A DNA stretch of 64,000 nucleotides. Origin: Nageia nagi (lineage: Eukaryota > Pinophyta). Of the stretch, positions 35,101 through 47,515 are shown piece after piece. The translations under genes were made by a program, and so were the position numbers. Each line of letters starts with the position of its first letter. The stretch's first letter is position 1. The notes under the pieces are model-generated. The model worked only from the letters and a program-made list of their open reading frames with translations. It was not told the DNA's origin and did not search any database. Location: contig JBITNC010000001.1 of NCBI GenBank assembly GCA_050084985.1, positions 102,796,001 through 102,860,000 on the forward strand. Reading direction: 5' to 3'.

Positions 35101-35810
35101 ATGTAGCTCATCTTCATTAGTTCTAAGGATTCAGCATGTTGATAACAGTGATAAGGGATATATCATACATATATAGGATGATTTGTTGTATTGTGGATTG
35201 ATATATGGTCTAACAAAGGATTTATAGGCTTACTATGTAGATCCATTCTTACCTCCTATAGCTTCGATTCGAGTGGACATCTTTAGAAATGATGATACCA
35301 TCCTTGAAACGTTAGGGGCACAAAGTGAGTTCCCTAAGTCTAATGAAAAGAGGCTTGCAACATGGTTCATGTAATATCAAGCATATTTTAGTGAGAAGGT
35401 TTACCTGGTTGATGCAAACATTGTAGGTTAGAGCCTCACCCTTCTTTTCATTTATGTTCATCTTTTGTTCATTTTTTATTGAGTCAATCCTAGGTCTAGG
35501 TAGTTTGTCTTTTGTAGTCATTCTTATCTTCCCTTAATGGGATGATGGTGTTGGGTTCCTAGTATCTTTATTCCATTATTCCCATCTCTTATGGATGATT
35601 TTGGATCCTATACTAGGTGCATTGCCTATACCTCATCAAGTTAGTGATGAAATGTCCTATCTTAGTGAAGAAATAATAGAGCTAAACATCAATACCCAAG
35701 AGAACCCAAAGTTGATTAAAATAGGAGCTTGGTTAACCTTGGAAGAATAGGAAATGTAAAACCTATAATTAAAATATTTTTTTGATATCTTTTCTTCTTT
35801 TTATTATGAT

Positions 35811-36530
35811 GTGCTTGGTCTTGATCCTAATTTTATCCCTCATAGCCTAGTTATCAATGAAAATGTCAAACCAGTTCAACAAAAGCCTAGAAAGATGCAT
35901 CCTAGGGTAACTCTTACCATTAAAAAGGAAATTAAAAAGTATCTTGGTATTGATTTAATTGTTTCCATTTATTATTATCCATGGATTTCTAACATTATGC
36001 TTACAACTAAGCCTAATAGTGAAATAAGATGTACAGATTTTAGGGATATCTGCAAGGCATGCCCTAAAGATGCCTTTCATTTTCCTAACATTGATATGAT
36101 TGTAGATTCAACAACAACTTATAATATTTTATATTTAATGGATGGATTTTTTAGCTACAATCAAATTAGGATCAACAAAGAGGACTAACATAAGACAAGT
36201 TTTGTTACTCCTTGGGGCATATTTTATTTGATGGGCATGCCTTTTGGTTTAAAGAATAGAGGTGCAACTTATCAAAGAGCCATGGTGAGTGTGTTCTATG
36301 ATATGAAAATGTTGATGTATATGGTAATTAAATCCTAGCCACATCCACAACCAAATATGATCACATTTCAAATTTGAGAATTGAAACCTCAAAAGTGTGT
36401 ATTTATAGTCTTATCAAGTAAATTGCATGGATTCATTATTTCAATAAGAGATATAGATATGGACCCCAAGAAAGTTTCAAATATTATTAATTTTCCTCCT
36501 CCTAATATTTTAAGGAATTGAGAATTCTTC
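35811..36530 (+). pseudogene. G2 reverse transcriptase remnant
   Basis: PVQQKPRKMHPRV, CTDFRDICKACPKDAFHFPN, YLMDGFFSYNQIRINKED, TPWGIFYLMGMPFGLKN and CVFIVLSSKLHGFI follow the Gypsy reverse transcriptase order. The catalytic Y-x-D-D box is missing: MYMVIKS stands where both Asp would be. Several stops. Confidence 0.85.
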
Positions 36531-36689
36531 AAGTGAAAGTGCAATCCGTTAGGAGATTCTTTGCTCAGCTAGTAGATATGACTTCCTCATTTTTTCATTT
36601 GCTAAAGAAAGGTGAGAAATTCATTTGGGATGAAAAGTGTCAAAAGGCTTTGGAAAACATCAAAAGGTATATTACTAATGCTCTAGTTT

Positions 36690-37110
36690 AGCCCCTTATA
36701 ATTTGAAAAAGAGTTTTTTACTTTATGTTTTAGCAACATTAAGTACATTAGGAGCAATGTTAGCTAAAAAGGATGATAACAATAAGGAAAGAGCAATATA
36801 CTATATTAGTAATACTTTACTTGATTATGAGATAAGGTATTCTCCAATCAAAAAGATATGCTTTTCTAAAGTCTCCTAAATTGAAAAGTTAATACATTAC
36901 ATGATTGGAAATGCAACCTATATCATAGCTTAGGTTGATCCTCTTAGATATCTCATGTCTAAGTTCTACCTATCTGGAAGGGTTGCAAAGTGGGTAGTGT
37001 TTCTTCAAGAATTTGATTTGGTCTTTATCATTCAAAATTTTATAAAGGAAAATGATATAGAATATTTCATTATAAATCACCCATGAAACAAATTTTCCAG
37101 CATGTAGGAG
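36690..37110 (+). pseudogene. G2 first RNase H (viral type)
   Basis: LYVLATLSTLGAMLAKKDD, AIYYISNTLLDYEIRYSP, EKLIHYMIGNATYI and VAKWVVFLQEFDLVF match the reverse transcriptase-linked RNase H of Gypsy elements, in two or three frames. Confidence 0.75.
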
Positions 37111-37224
37111 CAATTTCTAGATGAAGTGGATAGCTAGAACATCCATGAACTAAGCAATGTTGTTACATCCCTACGTTATCACTTCATTCTTAAGCCTGAA
37201 TACCTACATGTTTTTGTTATTTTT

Positions 37225-37698
37225 ATGGAAAATGATGAATGTACCCTATTATTAAATGGTTATAAGTGCATTCATAGAGTAGTGTTAGGAATTTTTCTCA
37301 TCAACCATCACGGTGATGTTATCCCTATATCTTACCATTTAAGTTTTGATTGCACTAATAACATGGTAGAATATGAGGCTCTGATTCTAGGCCTAAAGGA
37401 TACAATACTTATAAAAGTGAAAAGGATCCAAATATTTGGTGATTCCCAAATCATTATGAAGCAAGTGTCTGACATATTCAACACTAAAAATCTCAAGTTG
37501 CAACCATACAAGGAAATGGATGAGAATCTCCTCATCTACTTCAAAGAGTATGAAATTTACAACACTCCAAGAGACAACAATAGGTATGTTCATGCTATTG
37601 CTAGTGACACTTCACTTGATCCTATTTCCATTGAATATGTAAAGAATATTTTCATTATAAAAAATATAGGTAAGCCCTCTTATGAATTTTTTTATTGA
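37225..37698 (+). pseudogene. G2 second RNase H (archaeal-like type)
   Basis: An open frame with LGIFLINHHGDVIPISYHL, CTNNMVEYEALILGLKDT, IFGDSQIIMKQV, LQPYKEMDENLLIYF and a late HAIASDTS. These are the motifs of the extra RNase H of Tat-type elements (E of EYEA, D of GDS). The first catalytic Asp region is lost before the Met. A true RNase H is recognisable, but the product would be dead. Confidence 0.75.
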
Positions 37699-38840
37699 AT
37701 ATTTCATTAAGGATCATCGCTTTTTTGCTACTTGTATCAATGTGTGTGAATGGTATCAAGATTTTTTCAATTATCTTAAATATGATGTTATCTTTGTTAC
37801 CTTTTATCATAATGATAGAATTGGACTTTAAAATCTATCTACTAAGTATGTCATCATAGGTGATTTGTTGTGTGTAGAAGGTCTTTTGATGGTGCTCTTC
37901 TTAGATGTTTAATGAGGAATGAAGTAGACATGGCCCTTTAGCAAGCTCATGATGATGAATGTGGTGGAAATTATAGTGATAAACGTATTTATCAAAAATT
38001 TATTAAATTAGGTTATTATTAGCCTAATATGATTTAATATTATGAATTACATATCAAAAAATGTGAATAATGTCAAAATAATTCTAGTCTTCAACCCTCT
38101 CCTTCTCATGATTTGCATTTTATTGTATCTTATTGGCCTTTTTCTATTTGGGAACTTGATTTTATTAGTAAAATTAATACTATTTCAAGATATTGCCATA
38201 ATTTTATCATTATAGCTACAAAATATTTCACAAAATAGATGGAGGCTATACCCATGAAATCTATAAAAGGAGGTAAGATTGTTAAATTTCTTGTTGAGTT
38301 TATCATTTCTAGATATGATGTGCCTTTTAATATGTTCATGGATAATGGTACTAGCTTTAAAGGTAATTAAGTTAAGTAATTTTGTGCCAAATATCATATT
38401 GAATGAAATTTATCTACCCCATATCACCCCAAAGGAAATGGTCAAGCTAAAGCTTCTAACAAGGTCATTAAGAGTATCTTATCTAAAACTATTGCAAAAC
38501 ATGGTAAAGATTGGCATGAACAATTCCTTTATGCTTTTTGGGCCTATATAACAAGCATAAGGACATATGTAGAGGAAAATCCTTTTTCATTTATGTATGG
38601 TGATAAAGCCATAGTTCCCTTTGAGTTAGAAATCCCATCTCTTTTTGTGTCACTAGATGGTCTCATTCTCGATGAGGATATAAGGAAAGCTATATTAGCC
38701 CAACTAGAGGTCCTAGATGAAAAGTGGGTTAATTCTCTAGAACACCTTCATGTTTACCATTCTAGAATCCAAAAATTTTATAGCAAAAAGATCAATCCTA
38801 AACAATTCAAATTTGGTGACCTAGTCTTAAAATAAAGCCT
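37690..38840 (+). pseudogene. G2 integrase remnant
   Basis: Zinc-binding part HDDECGGNYSD and KKCE-x-CQ (second His replaced by Asn). Core: WELDFISKI with the first Asp, FMDNGTSF with the second, and GNGQAKASNKVIKS, where the catalytic Glu (usual QAEASN) is Lys. C-terminal part: FWAYITSIRTYVEENPFSFM, PFELEIPSL and QFKFGDLVLK. This is the typical Gypsy DDE integrase that joins element DNA to the genome. Confidence 0.85.
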
Positions 38841-39233
38841 TTCCAACACTGAAGCCCTGGAAAATGAAAATGAAAAGAAAGGTAAGTTCAAACCTAACAA
38901 GATAGGACCTTACATTATCATTGTAAATTATGAAAAAGGTGCATATAAATGATCTATAATTGAAGCTAAAATAAAATGAAATCTAATTAATTTTATGAAT
39001 CTAAAAAAGTTCTGTTTGATTTTTTTTGCAAAATTATGCATATCTTTGTCTTTTTATACTAATATTTTAGGAAAAATATTCTATAACCTATTGATGTCTT
39101 TACATTCCTGGAAACATTGTTGTATTTAGTTGATAAAAAAAGATCAAAAATTGATTATTTCTTCCTTATCACAATAAATCAATGAAAAATGTATTTCATT
39201 CTTTAAGTTGCTTATCAATAATATTTATCAAAA
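38841..39233 (+). other. G2 3' region before the LINE
   Basis: Pol tail (FKPNKIGPYIIIVNYEKGAY) then non-coding AT-rich DNA. It ends with the LINE target repeat TAATATTTATCAAAA (39219-39233). Confidence 0.6.
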
Positions 39234-39360
39234 CACATACTTGAAATTGGCTTAATTAATTGTTGGAGTTGGAGAAGATTGAGCTCTATAAATATCATAA
39301 GTATGAGAAACCTTGACTCCTTACAATGATTTCTAGCTTAAGGGAAAATACACCCCCTAA

Positions 39361-40660
39361 ATGAAACCCTCTAACAAGGAAGTACTCAGGAAATGTGCCC
39401 CTCTTTCCACCTATAGCCACCATCCAAATGGGCAAAGGAGAGTGTTCAAAACCCCCACCTTAGATCACAAAAAAATGAATTTAGTTGCCTTCTTATTGCA
39501 AATAATTCTCCATTTCAAAATAGACATGGAGGACATCAAATCCAAGATTATTGATTTGGAATATAAAGGCCTAATATGTCATTTCTAGGCATTCACCCTC
39601 AATTCTCTACAATCCAAGCATGGGAATATAGGAATTGGAGCAACTATGGCTAGGTAAACATTAATCATTTCTCCCATGATTACTTTCTATACTATTTTGA
39701 ATCTGAGGAAGATAGAGATCTAGTGTTTCAAGGTGGTCCTTGATTCCTAGGTAGGGCTAGATTATTTATGAAGCCTTGGCATACCAAGTTTAAGCTACAA
39801 GTAGAACTACCCTCCTCTTATCCTTTTAGGGTGAAATTGTTTAATATCCCCTTATAATTATGGAATGAATTAGTCTTTGCAGGTATTGGTAACACTCTAG
39901 GCCCTTTTATGAGAGCTTCAAATGGGAATAAAAACTTTACCCATATGAACTATTCCCACATCTATGTCCACATCGATCTGGAGCAACCTTTACCTAAAAT
40001 TATGACAATTTAGGGTGATACCTCCTTCAAAGATATGATTCAACCCATAGAATATGATAACCCATAGAATATGATAACCTCTCCTTTTATTGTTGAATTT
40101 ATAATGAATATGGACATCTTTTTATAAGATATCCCCATGCTCCTCCCATTGACCTTTTCCCATTATTTTCCCTAGTTTCCTTCAAAATTATAAAGAAATA
40201 ATAACAAGTATGCTCTCAAATCAACCCCAAATAGATCCCCCAAAGTAGCAATTAGTTTCAACTATTTTAAGAAATGGAGGAATCCTAAAGACCTATCCTA
40301 GTTATTAATCAAACCCCTTTGCATGAAGAAGAGGTGACCCTAAGCATCACTAACCCCCACTCCCCCTCATATCCATCCCCACCTACTTTCCAACCTATCC
40401 TAGTTTCTCATTATGTGGAAGAAATCCCAATGCCTTTTGAACCTACTATTGTGGTGGAGTTAGAACAACAAAACCTCAATATGGATATGCACATGGAAGA
40501 ACCATTTGATAAAGAAAAAATCAATCCTCTTATCAATATTTGGACCTAAAAGCCACCAAATCAGCTATCAAACTACCTCCTAATATACTTAAGGCTACTA
40601 TGGGTGGCCCTCATAAGAAAAGAGGCAAATTACCCCTTCAAGAACTCTTGATATCATAGG
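39361..40660 (+). pseudogene. LINE ORF1 (DUF4283 plus zinc knuckle)
   Basis: After an N-terminal part starting at 39361, FLYYFESEEDRDLVFQGGP, ARLFMKPWH, PFRVKLFNIPL and GPFMRASNGNK match the DUF4283 domain common in plant LINE ORF1. FYCRIYNEYGHLF follows near 40090, a zinc knuckle with its last Cys lost. A Pro-rich tail follows (40340-40400). It would be an RNA-binding protein. Many stops and shifts. Confidence 0.7.
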
Positions 40661-40719
40661 TGAAGGTTATTATTCATAGTTGGAATCCCTATGTGAGTCC
40701 AAAAAAATAAATAATTATC

Positions 40720-43700
40720 ATGAAGATACACTCTTGGAACATTCAAGGGTTCCAATCTATTGATATAATCCAAAAAGTATGTACATTTATCAAAAAAAGA
40801 AAAACCAATAATCCTTTGTATTTAAGAATCCAAACTCTTTGAATCAAAAGGTTAAGGTATAAAAAGGAAATTTTATTCTAAAAGCCTAGCAGCCATATGT
40901 GCATCTAAAGGTCATTTAGGGGGGCTAATAACCCTTTGGGATAGCTTGTAAGTTACTTGTTCTCTCTTAGCTAAACATCAATTTTGGTTGGCCCAACAAG
41001 TAAAATGCCTAAAAATAGGTTTTCTTTTTCACATAATAAATGTCTATTGGATCACAAATCATCAACATGCAATATGGAAATAACTTACTCAATGGTTCTA
41101 TACTCATACTAAGATTTCATGGATCTTCTATGGTGATTTCAATGCCATTAGAAATGTTAACAAAAAAGAAGGCATAAGAAAATCAAATAAATTCTGAAAG
41201 CCTTTCAATGATTTTATAGATCTCATATAACTAAATGAACCCTTGTTCTTGAAGGGTTGGTTCACCTAGATAAATAAGAGATTCTTAGAGGGAAAGATCT
41301 TAGAATGCTTAGATCGCTTTCTAGTTTCTGAAGATTGACTTGCAAAAGGCATCCTCCCACAATATGAGGTTCTTCCCTATGATTGTTTAGATCATTAGCC
41401 CATTTAATGGATCCTTATAATTTCCATATGACCTCATAGACCACTATTTAGGTTTGAGAAAATGTGTCTCCAACATGAGGGTTTTGATTAGCTTATTGAA
41501 GAATGATGGAAAGCAGAATGCGGTGTTTATAGCACTTAAATATTCTTATTTTCTACCAAAATTTTCAAATTAAAAGTTCAACTCCAAAGTAACAAATGTA
41601 AAAACTAAAAGAACAACTTTGGATTAACTAAGAGACTTCCCTTCTTACTCAAAAGAAATAGGTTCCTAAAGATCTTGATGATATCTACTTAAAATAAGAT
41701 ATTTTTTGCAAACAAAAATCTAGAACCAACTGGTTTAAAAAAATTTGATAAAAATACCAATTTTTTTCATATTACAACCATGACCCACCATGCCCAAAAT
41801 ATAATTCTATCTCTTGATACCCCCATGGGTCAATCCTTATCTAATCTAGAAGAAATTGAAACCACATCACCTCTTTCTACACCTCCTTACTAGTTGAAGA
41901 AGAAGTAGACATAAATAAGGCCCAACAATAGTTCTTAAGCTTCACCCCAAGATTGGTCTCTCCAACTCTAAATTATATACTCATGGACTCAATTTCTAAA
42001 AAATAATTAGAAAATGCTCTTTTCCAAATGAAACCTTATGGAGCTCTAGGAATAAATGATTTCACTCTAGGATTTCTTTAGCACTTTTGGTATCTACTTA
42101 AGGATGAGATTATTGGGGTGGTATGAGAGTCTTTTTCCTCCAAGAAAATTATTATTAGACTAAACCACACTTTATTATTTCATATTTAAAAATCCAAAAA
42201 TGTCAATACTATTGATTCTTTCATATCAATATTATTATACAATGCAATCTGCAAATCATATCTATAGTGGCAACATTTAGATTGAAGCAAATTTTGGTTG
42301 ATATTATTACATAAGAGCAAAAGAATTTTATGAATGGTTTCCAATTACTTGATGAAGTCACAACTGTTCATGAGTTACTTCACTCCCTCCAATGATACAA
42401 TTGAAAAATAATTTTAAATTGAAAAATAATTTTACTAAATCTTGACATGAAGAAGGCTTTTGATCAAGTAAACTAGAGCTCTTTGAAACAACTACTGGGA
42501 AAACTTGGCTTTGATTATGGCTAGATAAATTGGATCTTTTCCCTCTTAACTTGTCCATATTTATCCATCCTAATAAATAATTTCTCAAAAGGATTCTTTA
42601 AAAGCACAAGAGGACTCAAATAGGGATATCATTTATCACCTTGTTTTTTCATTATAGTTGTTGATGATATCAGTGGAGGCCTTTCCCACCTTCAATATAG
42701 GGGTCTCCTAAAAGGCCTATCCATTAATAATTCATGCAAGCCAATCACTCACTCTCAATTTGCATATGACACACTTCTCACTACTCAACCCTTAGTATAT
42801 AAAATCCTAAAATTGGAAGGTCTCCTTTGCCAATATGAACTAGCATATAGGAAGGCTATAAATATATTCAAATTCAACCTCTTTGGGTTAAATATTTCTA
42901 CACCTAAACTCAAAATTTTCTTCAGATTGGTAGGTATGAGCATTGCCACATTCCTAGAAAATACTTGGGTATGCCTCTTGCTCTAGGAGGAAACATAGAT
43001 GACTTTTGGGAGCACATAATAGGCAAAATTAAAATTAAGCTAGAATCTAAATGGCTTTATTTTGCTGAAATATTGGTCAAAATCAAAGCTATTCTTAGTG
43101 TCATTCCTATATTTTGGATGGGTTCTTTCTAGATCCCTTCTAGCATCATCGGTAAGATTGAGAAACACATGAGGGATTTCCTTTGGTATAGTGTTTTAGA
43201 AGAAAAAAAAAGTGTACCTAGTCAATTGGGGAAAAATATGCTCCAATAAAAACATAGGAGGTCTTGGGATTAGGAAACTTGGATACATGAACATATATAT
43301 GATATACAAAATGATTTGGAGCATATTCTTAGAACATTTATCGCTTTGGAGTAAAGTTTTCTACTCCAAATATTTAGACTCCTTGGATCCTCTTAGAATA
43401 TTCATTGTAGAAGACTTCCTATAGGGCTCTATCATATGGAATAACATCTAGAAAGTGAGAAACTTTATGCTCCTATTCACAAAATGGGAAGTTCATAATG
43501 GTTAAAAATTTAGCTTTTGGTAGGACTCTTACATCTCCTATACTTCGCTCTCATATACCGTAACCTTGAATAATGTCAAAACCTTCCTCTCTAGAGTTTG
43601 GGGGATAATGTTGAGCAATACTGGCATTGGAGCTATTTGAATGGATGCCCAACCAAATATTGGAAGGACTTCTCACTTGTGCCATATTATCTAATTGAAG

Positions 43701-44560
43701 AGGCTAGATAGTTGGAATCTTTTCTTAAAAATTACAAACTTTCTCACAATGATAGGGATAAAAAAATAACTTAGGCCCTCATAAAGTTAAAATTATTCTC
43801 TATTCCTCCATGTTCCAAGCAATATCCATAAATTTAACTAAGAAATACATCTAATTGGTGTGGAATAGGGTCTAGAAGTTATTAGCATGGCCAAAGTCAT
43901 CATTTTTCCTTTGGCTAGTAGTGCACAATAAATTTCTATCTGGATAACAACTCAACATGTGAGGCTAGAAAATATATTTCAAATGTATTATTTATGATGC
44001 AATCGATGAAATTGGACCCCATTTGCTCATGCATTATGACTTCTCCCTCACGTTATGGAATAATTTTCTTTCCATGTTCTTAATGGTTTGGGCATGCCCT
44101 ATATCTAATGAACAATTGATAATTTCTTGGTCATCTCTACCTCAAGGTGACAACTTCAAAGCCATCTAGTTTTTTTCCCTAGTGATGCTAGTCTGGAATA
44201 TTTGGATAGAAAGGAATAACAAAATCTTCTAGTGAAAGTCTTCCATAATATATGTAATCTACAAATGGTGTGATAATCAACTCATCCATATCAAGGAGTA
44301 TAAATTGAATCTTTCTCCCCTCTCCCTAATGGATTGGTAAACTTTGATTAAATGGGTACCCCTTAGATCAGCTTGAACTCTTTGCAATGAAGCAACTCTA
44401 TGTAGAGAAGATGAAAGTACTAAATCTAATGACTTCTCATTCTTTCTACTTCCCCCTATGTTGAGTTTTAAATTGATCATAGTACACAAAAATTTAGGAG
44501 AGTATCTACATTTAGAAAATAAGAATTCTACTTTGATATATTTTGTAAGGAGTTACAAGC
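40720..44560 (+). pseudogene. LINE ORF2 endonuclease-reverse transcriptase
   Basis: Endonuclease part: FYGDFNAIRNVNKKEGI (around 41130) and DRFLVSED (41310). Reverse transcriptase: DMKKAFDQVN (42440), GFFKSTRGLK, YHLSPCFFIIVV and QFAYDTLLTTQ (42758), where the catalytic FADD has become FAYD. The C-terminal part has VNWGKICSNKNIGGLGIRKL (43220), typical of plant L1 ORF2, then a decayed zf-RVT region. It is split by dozens of stops, so the copy is old. Confidence 0.85.
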
Positions 44561-44739
44561 CATAATGGATGCCTGAGGAAAATTTCCACCAATCTGAAGT
44601 CACATGATATGTACTACAATCCCAACAATTAATATATAGCTATTTTATTTACCAAAAAAAATAATGCTTATCAAAATATGTCAAAATTGTATTTCATTTC
44701 TTCTTCATATCATCGACCTCCTTTGTAAAGAAGGAGCAC

Positions 44740-44925
44740 TCTTATCAGTAAATCCATGGCAACATGGTGGTTTGGGAAACTAAGCTAATCATTTTTATCC
44801 TTTGACACCTTTGTAAGCAAGGGTCAATCTTATCATTTGGTACCTTTGAAAGGTAGGGCCATTCATATCAAAATCAATGGTGACATGGTGGCTTGGGAAA
44901 CTAAGTTGGTCAACATAAATTGTTT
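44740..44925. repeat. About 120-bp imperfect duplication in G2 3' region
   Basis: AACATGGTGGTTTGGGAAAC and GACATGGTGGCTTGGGAAAC, with related text before each, spaced about 120 bp. Non-coding, between LINE and 3' LTR. Confidence 0.6.
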
Positions 44926-45274
44926 ATCATCTTCATCTCATCTTGGTGGGTAAGCCACAAAGGATAGGTTTTCTTCTCTTATCATACTTTCCATATCATG
45001 TTGTTTACTTTTTATATTTGAGGTATATTGCATAAAACATTTCTTTTTCAAGCTCTTTTTAGGTACCTCTTTCTTTGCATTGGATTTCTCTTATGATGAA
45101 AAGTCCATCATGTCACAATAAAGTCAAAGAGGGGGCATAACATAAGCAAAAAATTGGTGTATCTGAAGTTTCCACCATCTCACAATGTTTTAGGGAGTAT
45201 CTTCTTACTTATCTTGTTATATTTTGAATTCATGCTTTGATTTTCTTTTTCCTCAAAAGAATCAAAACCTATTC

Positions 45275-45287
45275 AAAGTGAGGAATC
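45275..45287 (+). other. G2 polypurine tract
   Basis: AAAGTGAGGAATC directly before the 3' LTR. Weak, but the only purine tract at this position. Confidence 0.5.
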
Positions 45288-46010
45288 TATTAACTCTTAA
45301 AAAAGAATTTTGATTTAATTAAAATACCCTTTTAGGTATTTGAAATAATTCATTTGATGTATTAAATAAATGCTCTTTTCCATGTGCACTCTCATATACC
45401 TTTATGTTTTATGGTAATAGGTCTGCTCAGCATCACAATAAGCCTAAGAAGCCTTAGTGCTAGACCTATTACCTATAAAGATGGAGGGTTGTGTATGAGT
45501 AAAGATATGACATGACATGATATAATACCAAATCCTTAATAGGTGGAAATATACTTGTATCAATCTTAATTGATATTTCTTAAAACCACCTATCATCTCT
45601 AGGTTTTTTTATACTCTGAGATTTGCATTCCAATGATATTTCATCCCTTCATGAGCAAGATTTGATGGATCAAAGGTGGGATGATGACATTGAGTGAAAG
45701 GGAAATCCATTATGGAATGGGAACCAGGTGCTACTATTAGGTTTCTAGTGCTACCATTGGGTTGATGTTGGAGTAGTAGCTCTGTGTTTTAGGGAACCTC
45801 ATCATTCTTCTTCTTTTTATAAAATTTTGCCTTCATTCATTATCACATTTAAAGAATAGGTTTGTATCTTTTATAAATATAGTTTTGATGTGTTAAGGTA
45901 AATTACATCACTATCATCTTTCATGTCATTGATTTCCTATTATTTATAGTTAATTGGAAAATTTAATTATTCTATAAATAACCCTAATAATTATTATTTC
46001 AATTATAACA
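45288..46010 (+). repeat. G2 3' LTR
   Basis: 723 bp. Longer than the 5' copy by small insertions such as the one near 45840-45900. Ends AATTATAACA and is followed by CATCC. Confidence 0.8.
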
Positions 46011-46015
46011 CATCC

Positions 46016-46981
46016 CATATGCATCATGTGTACTCATTAAAATGAAATGAGTATTTTATGAAATGCCCATAACACATTAATCATCTACTCCACTACCATG
46101 TAAATTTTATCCACTTTATGAATAAAATATATTTTAATGAAAAATTAGTGGACTATGCATTTTAGTTATTTTATATGTTATACTAACCAAACCTTAAAAA
46201 GCATGGTCAAGCTCAGTATGTATTCTTTCATAGGATTTAGCAATGGCAGTATAATAATATGAATTTGGTACAACATCTGAAGTGAAGTGGGGAATAATGG
46301 TGCATCACCCCCAAGTTCCAACATAACCTCTTATGGGTGGCTCACAAGCCCCCTTCAAAGGTTTTATGGCTCCATTCATGTGACTTGTGTGCCCTTATAA
46401 GGTGGTGGCACCCACTAGGAGTTCATACCCCTGGGTAGGTTTGTGGTCACTTGGTGTCTCATGCCCCCCATAGGGGAGCCATGGCCCCTTGAAATCTTAT
46501 GCCCTCCATAAGGGATTGCTTGTCCTTAATTGGGGTTTCTTCTTCCCCTTAGGGTTAACTTGACCCCTTTGGTGGTAACTTCCCTTTTGGGATGGGTGAC
46601 ACCCCTTGGGTGACCTATGCAACCCCACTTGGGCATCCTGAGTGGCCCCCTTTGGGTGGCCTATGTACCTCTCTAGGGTTGCATGACCCACTTTAAAGGA
46701 GTGGCTAGCTCCTTCCCCTTTGTAAAAAGATATTAAAATAATTCCTTTAAATGCAAAAAATAATTTTTGTATTCAAATGGAATATTCCATCCCTCTTTTT
46801 TAATTTTTTTACAATAGTTATATATATATATATATATATATATCTTGTAAAAATAAATATATATTTTTGAATATATAATTGCATTATAAAATTTTTGTAT
46901 ATATTTGAACATATTTTTGAATGTAGGCCCATAATAATTTAGAATTTAAAGATTTCAACATATATCTTCATCTTAGACTTG

Positions 46982-47075
<94 letters not shown>

Positions 47076-47500
47076 TTATATATATATTATATATATATAT
47101 ATGTATGTATGTATGTATAATATTTGCATGGTTTTTTAACACATCAATAAATTTGTAAGTCCCCTTTTTTATATATATACGTTTGTATTAAATACATAAA
47201 AAATAAATTCTCCCTTTTTTTAAATTTACAAAATCTACTCAAATTTTGTAAAGAAGGATAGTTTGCAAAAATAAAATTGCAACTCAAGATAACATTAAGA
47301 TAAAAATTAGATCTAACTATGAAAGAAAATTATACATTCTAATTTTTACAAGATCTAAAATTTAATCATGAAAATATTAGATTTGACCTTTTAGTTTCTA
47401 AAATAAAATTGAAACAAGATGAGAGTTTAGATATACCTTAATTTGAGAAGAGTTACCTCAAGATGATGGAGCTAGAATTTGAATGAGATGACCACAAGGA
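46016..47500 (-). other. G3 5' leader with GC-rich part and TA repeat
   Basis: Leader side of G3 in its own orientation. 46270-46700 is much richer in G and C than anything around it, with repeated CCCCTT, AAGGG and GGTGGC words; a 64-residue minus-strand frame there (46691-46497) is basic and Gly/Pro-rich but unlike any gag I know. The rest is AT-rich and non-coding. Confidence 0.5.
46988..47100. repeat. (TA)n microsatellite
   Basis: An almost pure TA run of about 110 bp, followed by TATG repeats to 47118. A smaller TA run lies at 46819-46842. Confidence 0.95.
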
Positions 47501-47513
47501 GGCTCTAATACCA
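47501..47513 (-). other. G3 primer binding site
   Basis: Minus-strand TGGTATTAGAGCC, two bases inside the 5' LTR. tRNA-Met type with one transition. Confidence 0.8.
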
Positions 47514-47515
47514 TA

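Larger units (their letters stand above)
39234..44661 (+). mobile_element. Full-length L1-type LINE
   Basis: A 5.4-kb non-LTR element with two ORF regions and an A8 tail (44654-44661). It is flanked by a 15-bp target repeat, TAATATTTATCAAAA (39219-39233) against TAATGCTTATCAAAA (44662-44676), with two mismatches. Long target repeats and a 3' A run are what target-primed reverse transcription leaves. It is inserted in the G2 3' region, same strand. Confidence 0.85.
31996..46010 (+). mobile_element. G2: Gypsy (Tat-like) element with a LINE inside
   Basis: LTRs at 31996-32668 and 45288-46010 and a perfect CATCC repeat on both sides (31991-31995, 46011-46015). Internal order on the plus strand: primer site, gag, protease, G-patch, reverse transcriptase, RNase H, second RNase H, integrase. 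A second RNase H before integrase is the mark of the plant Tat group of Gypsy elements. Without the LINE at 39234-44661 it is about 8.6 kb. LTR ends are TATTAA...TAACA, so the first TG appears to be lost. All domains are damaged. Confidence 0.85.

Noticed and set aside
46939-47142. Ile/Tyr-repeat open frame
   Set aside because: Translation of the (TA)n microsatellite only.
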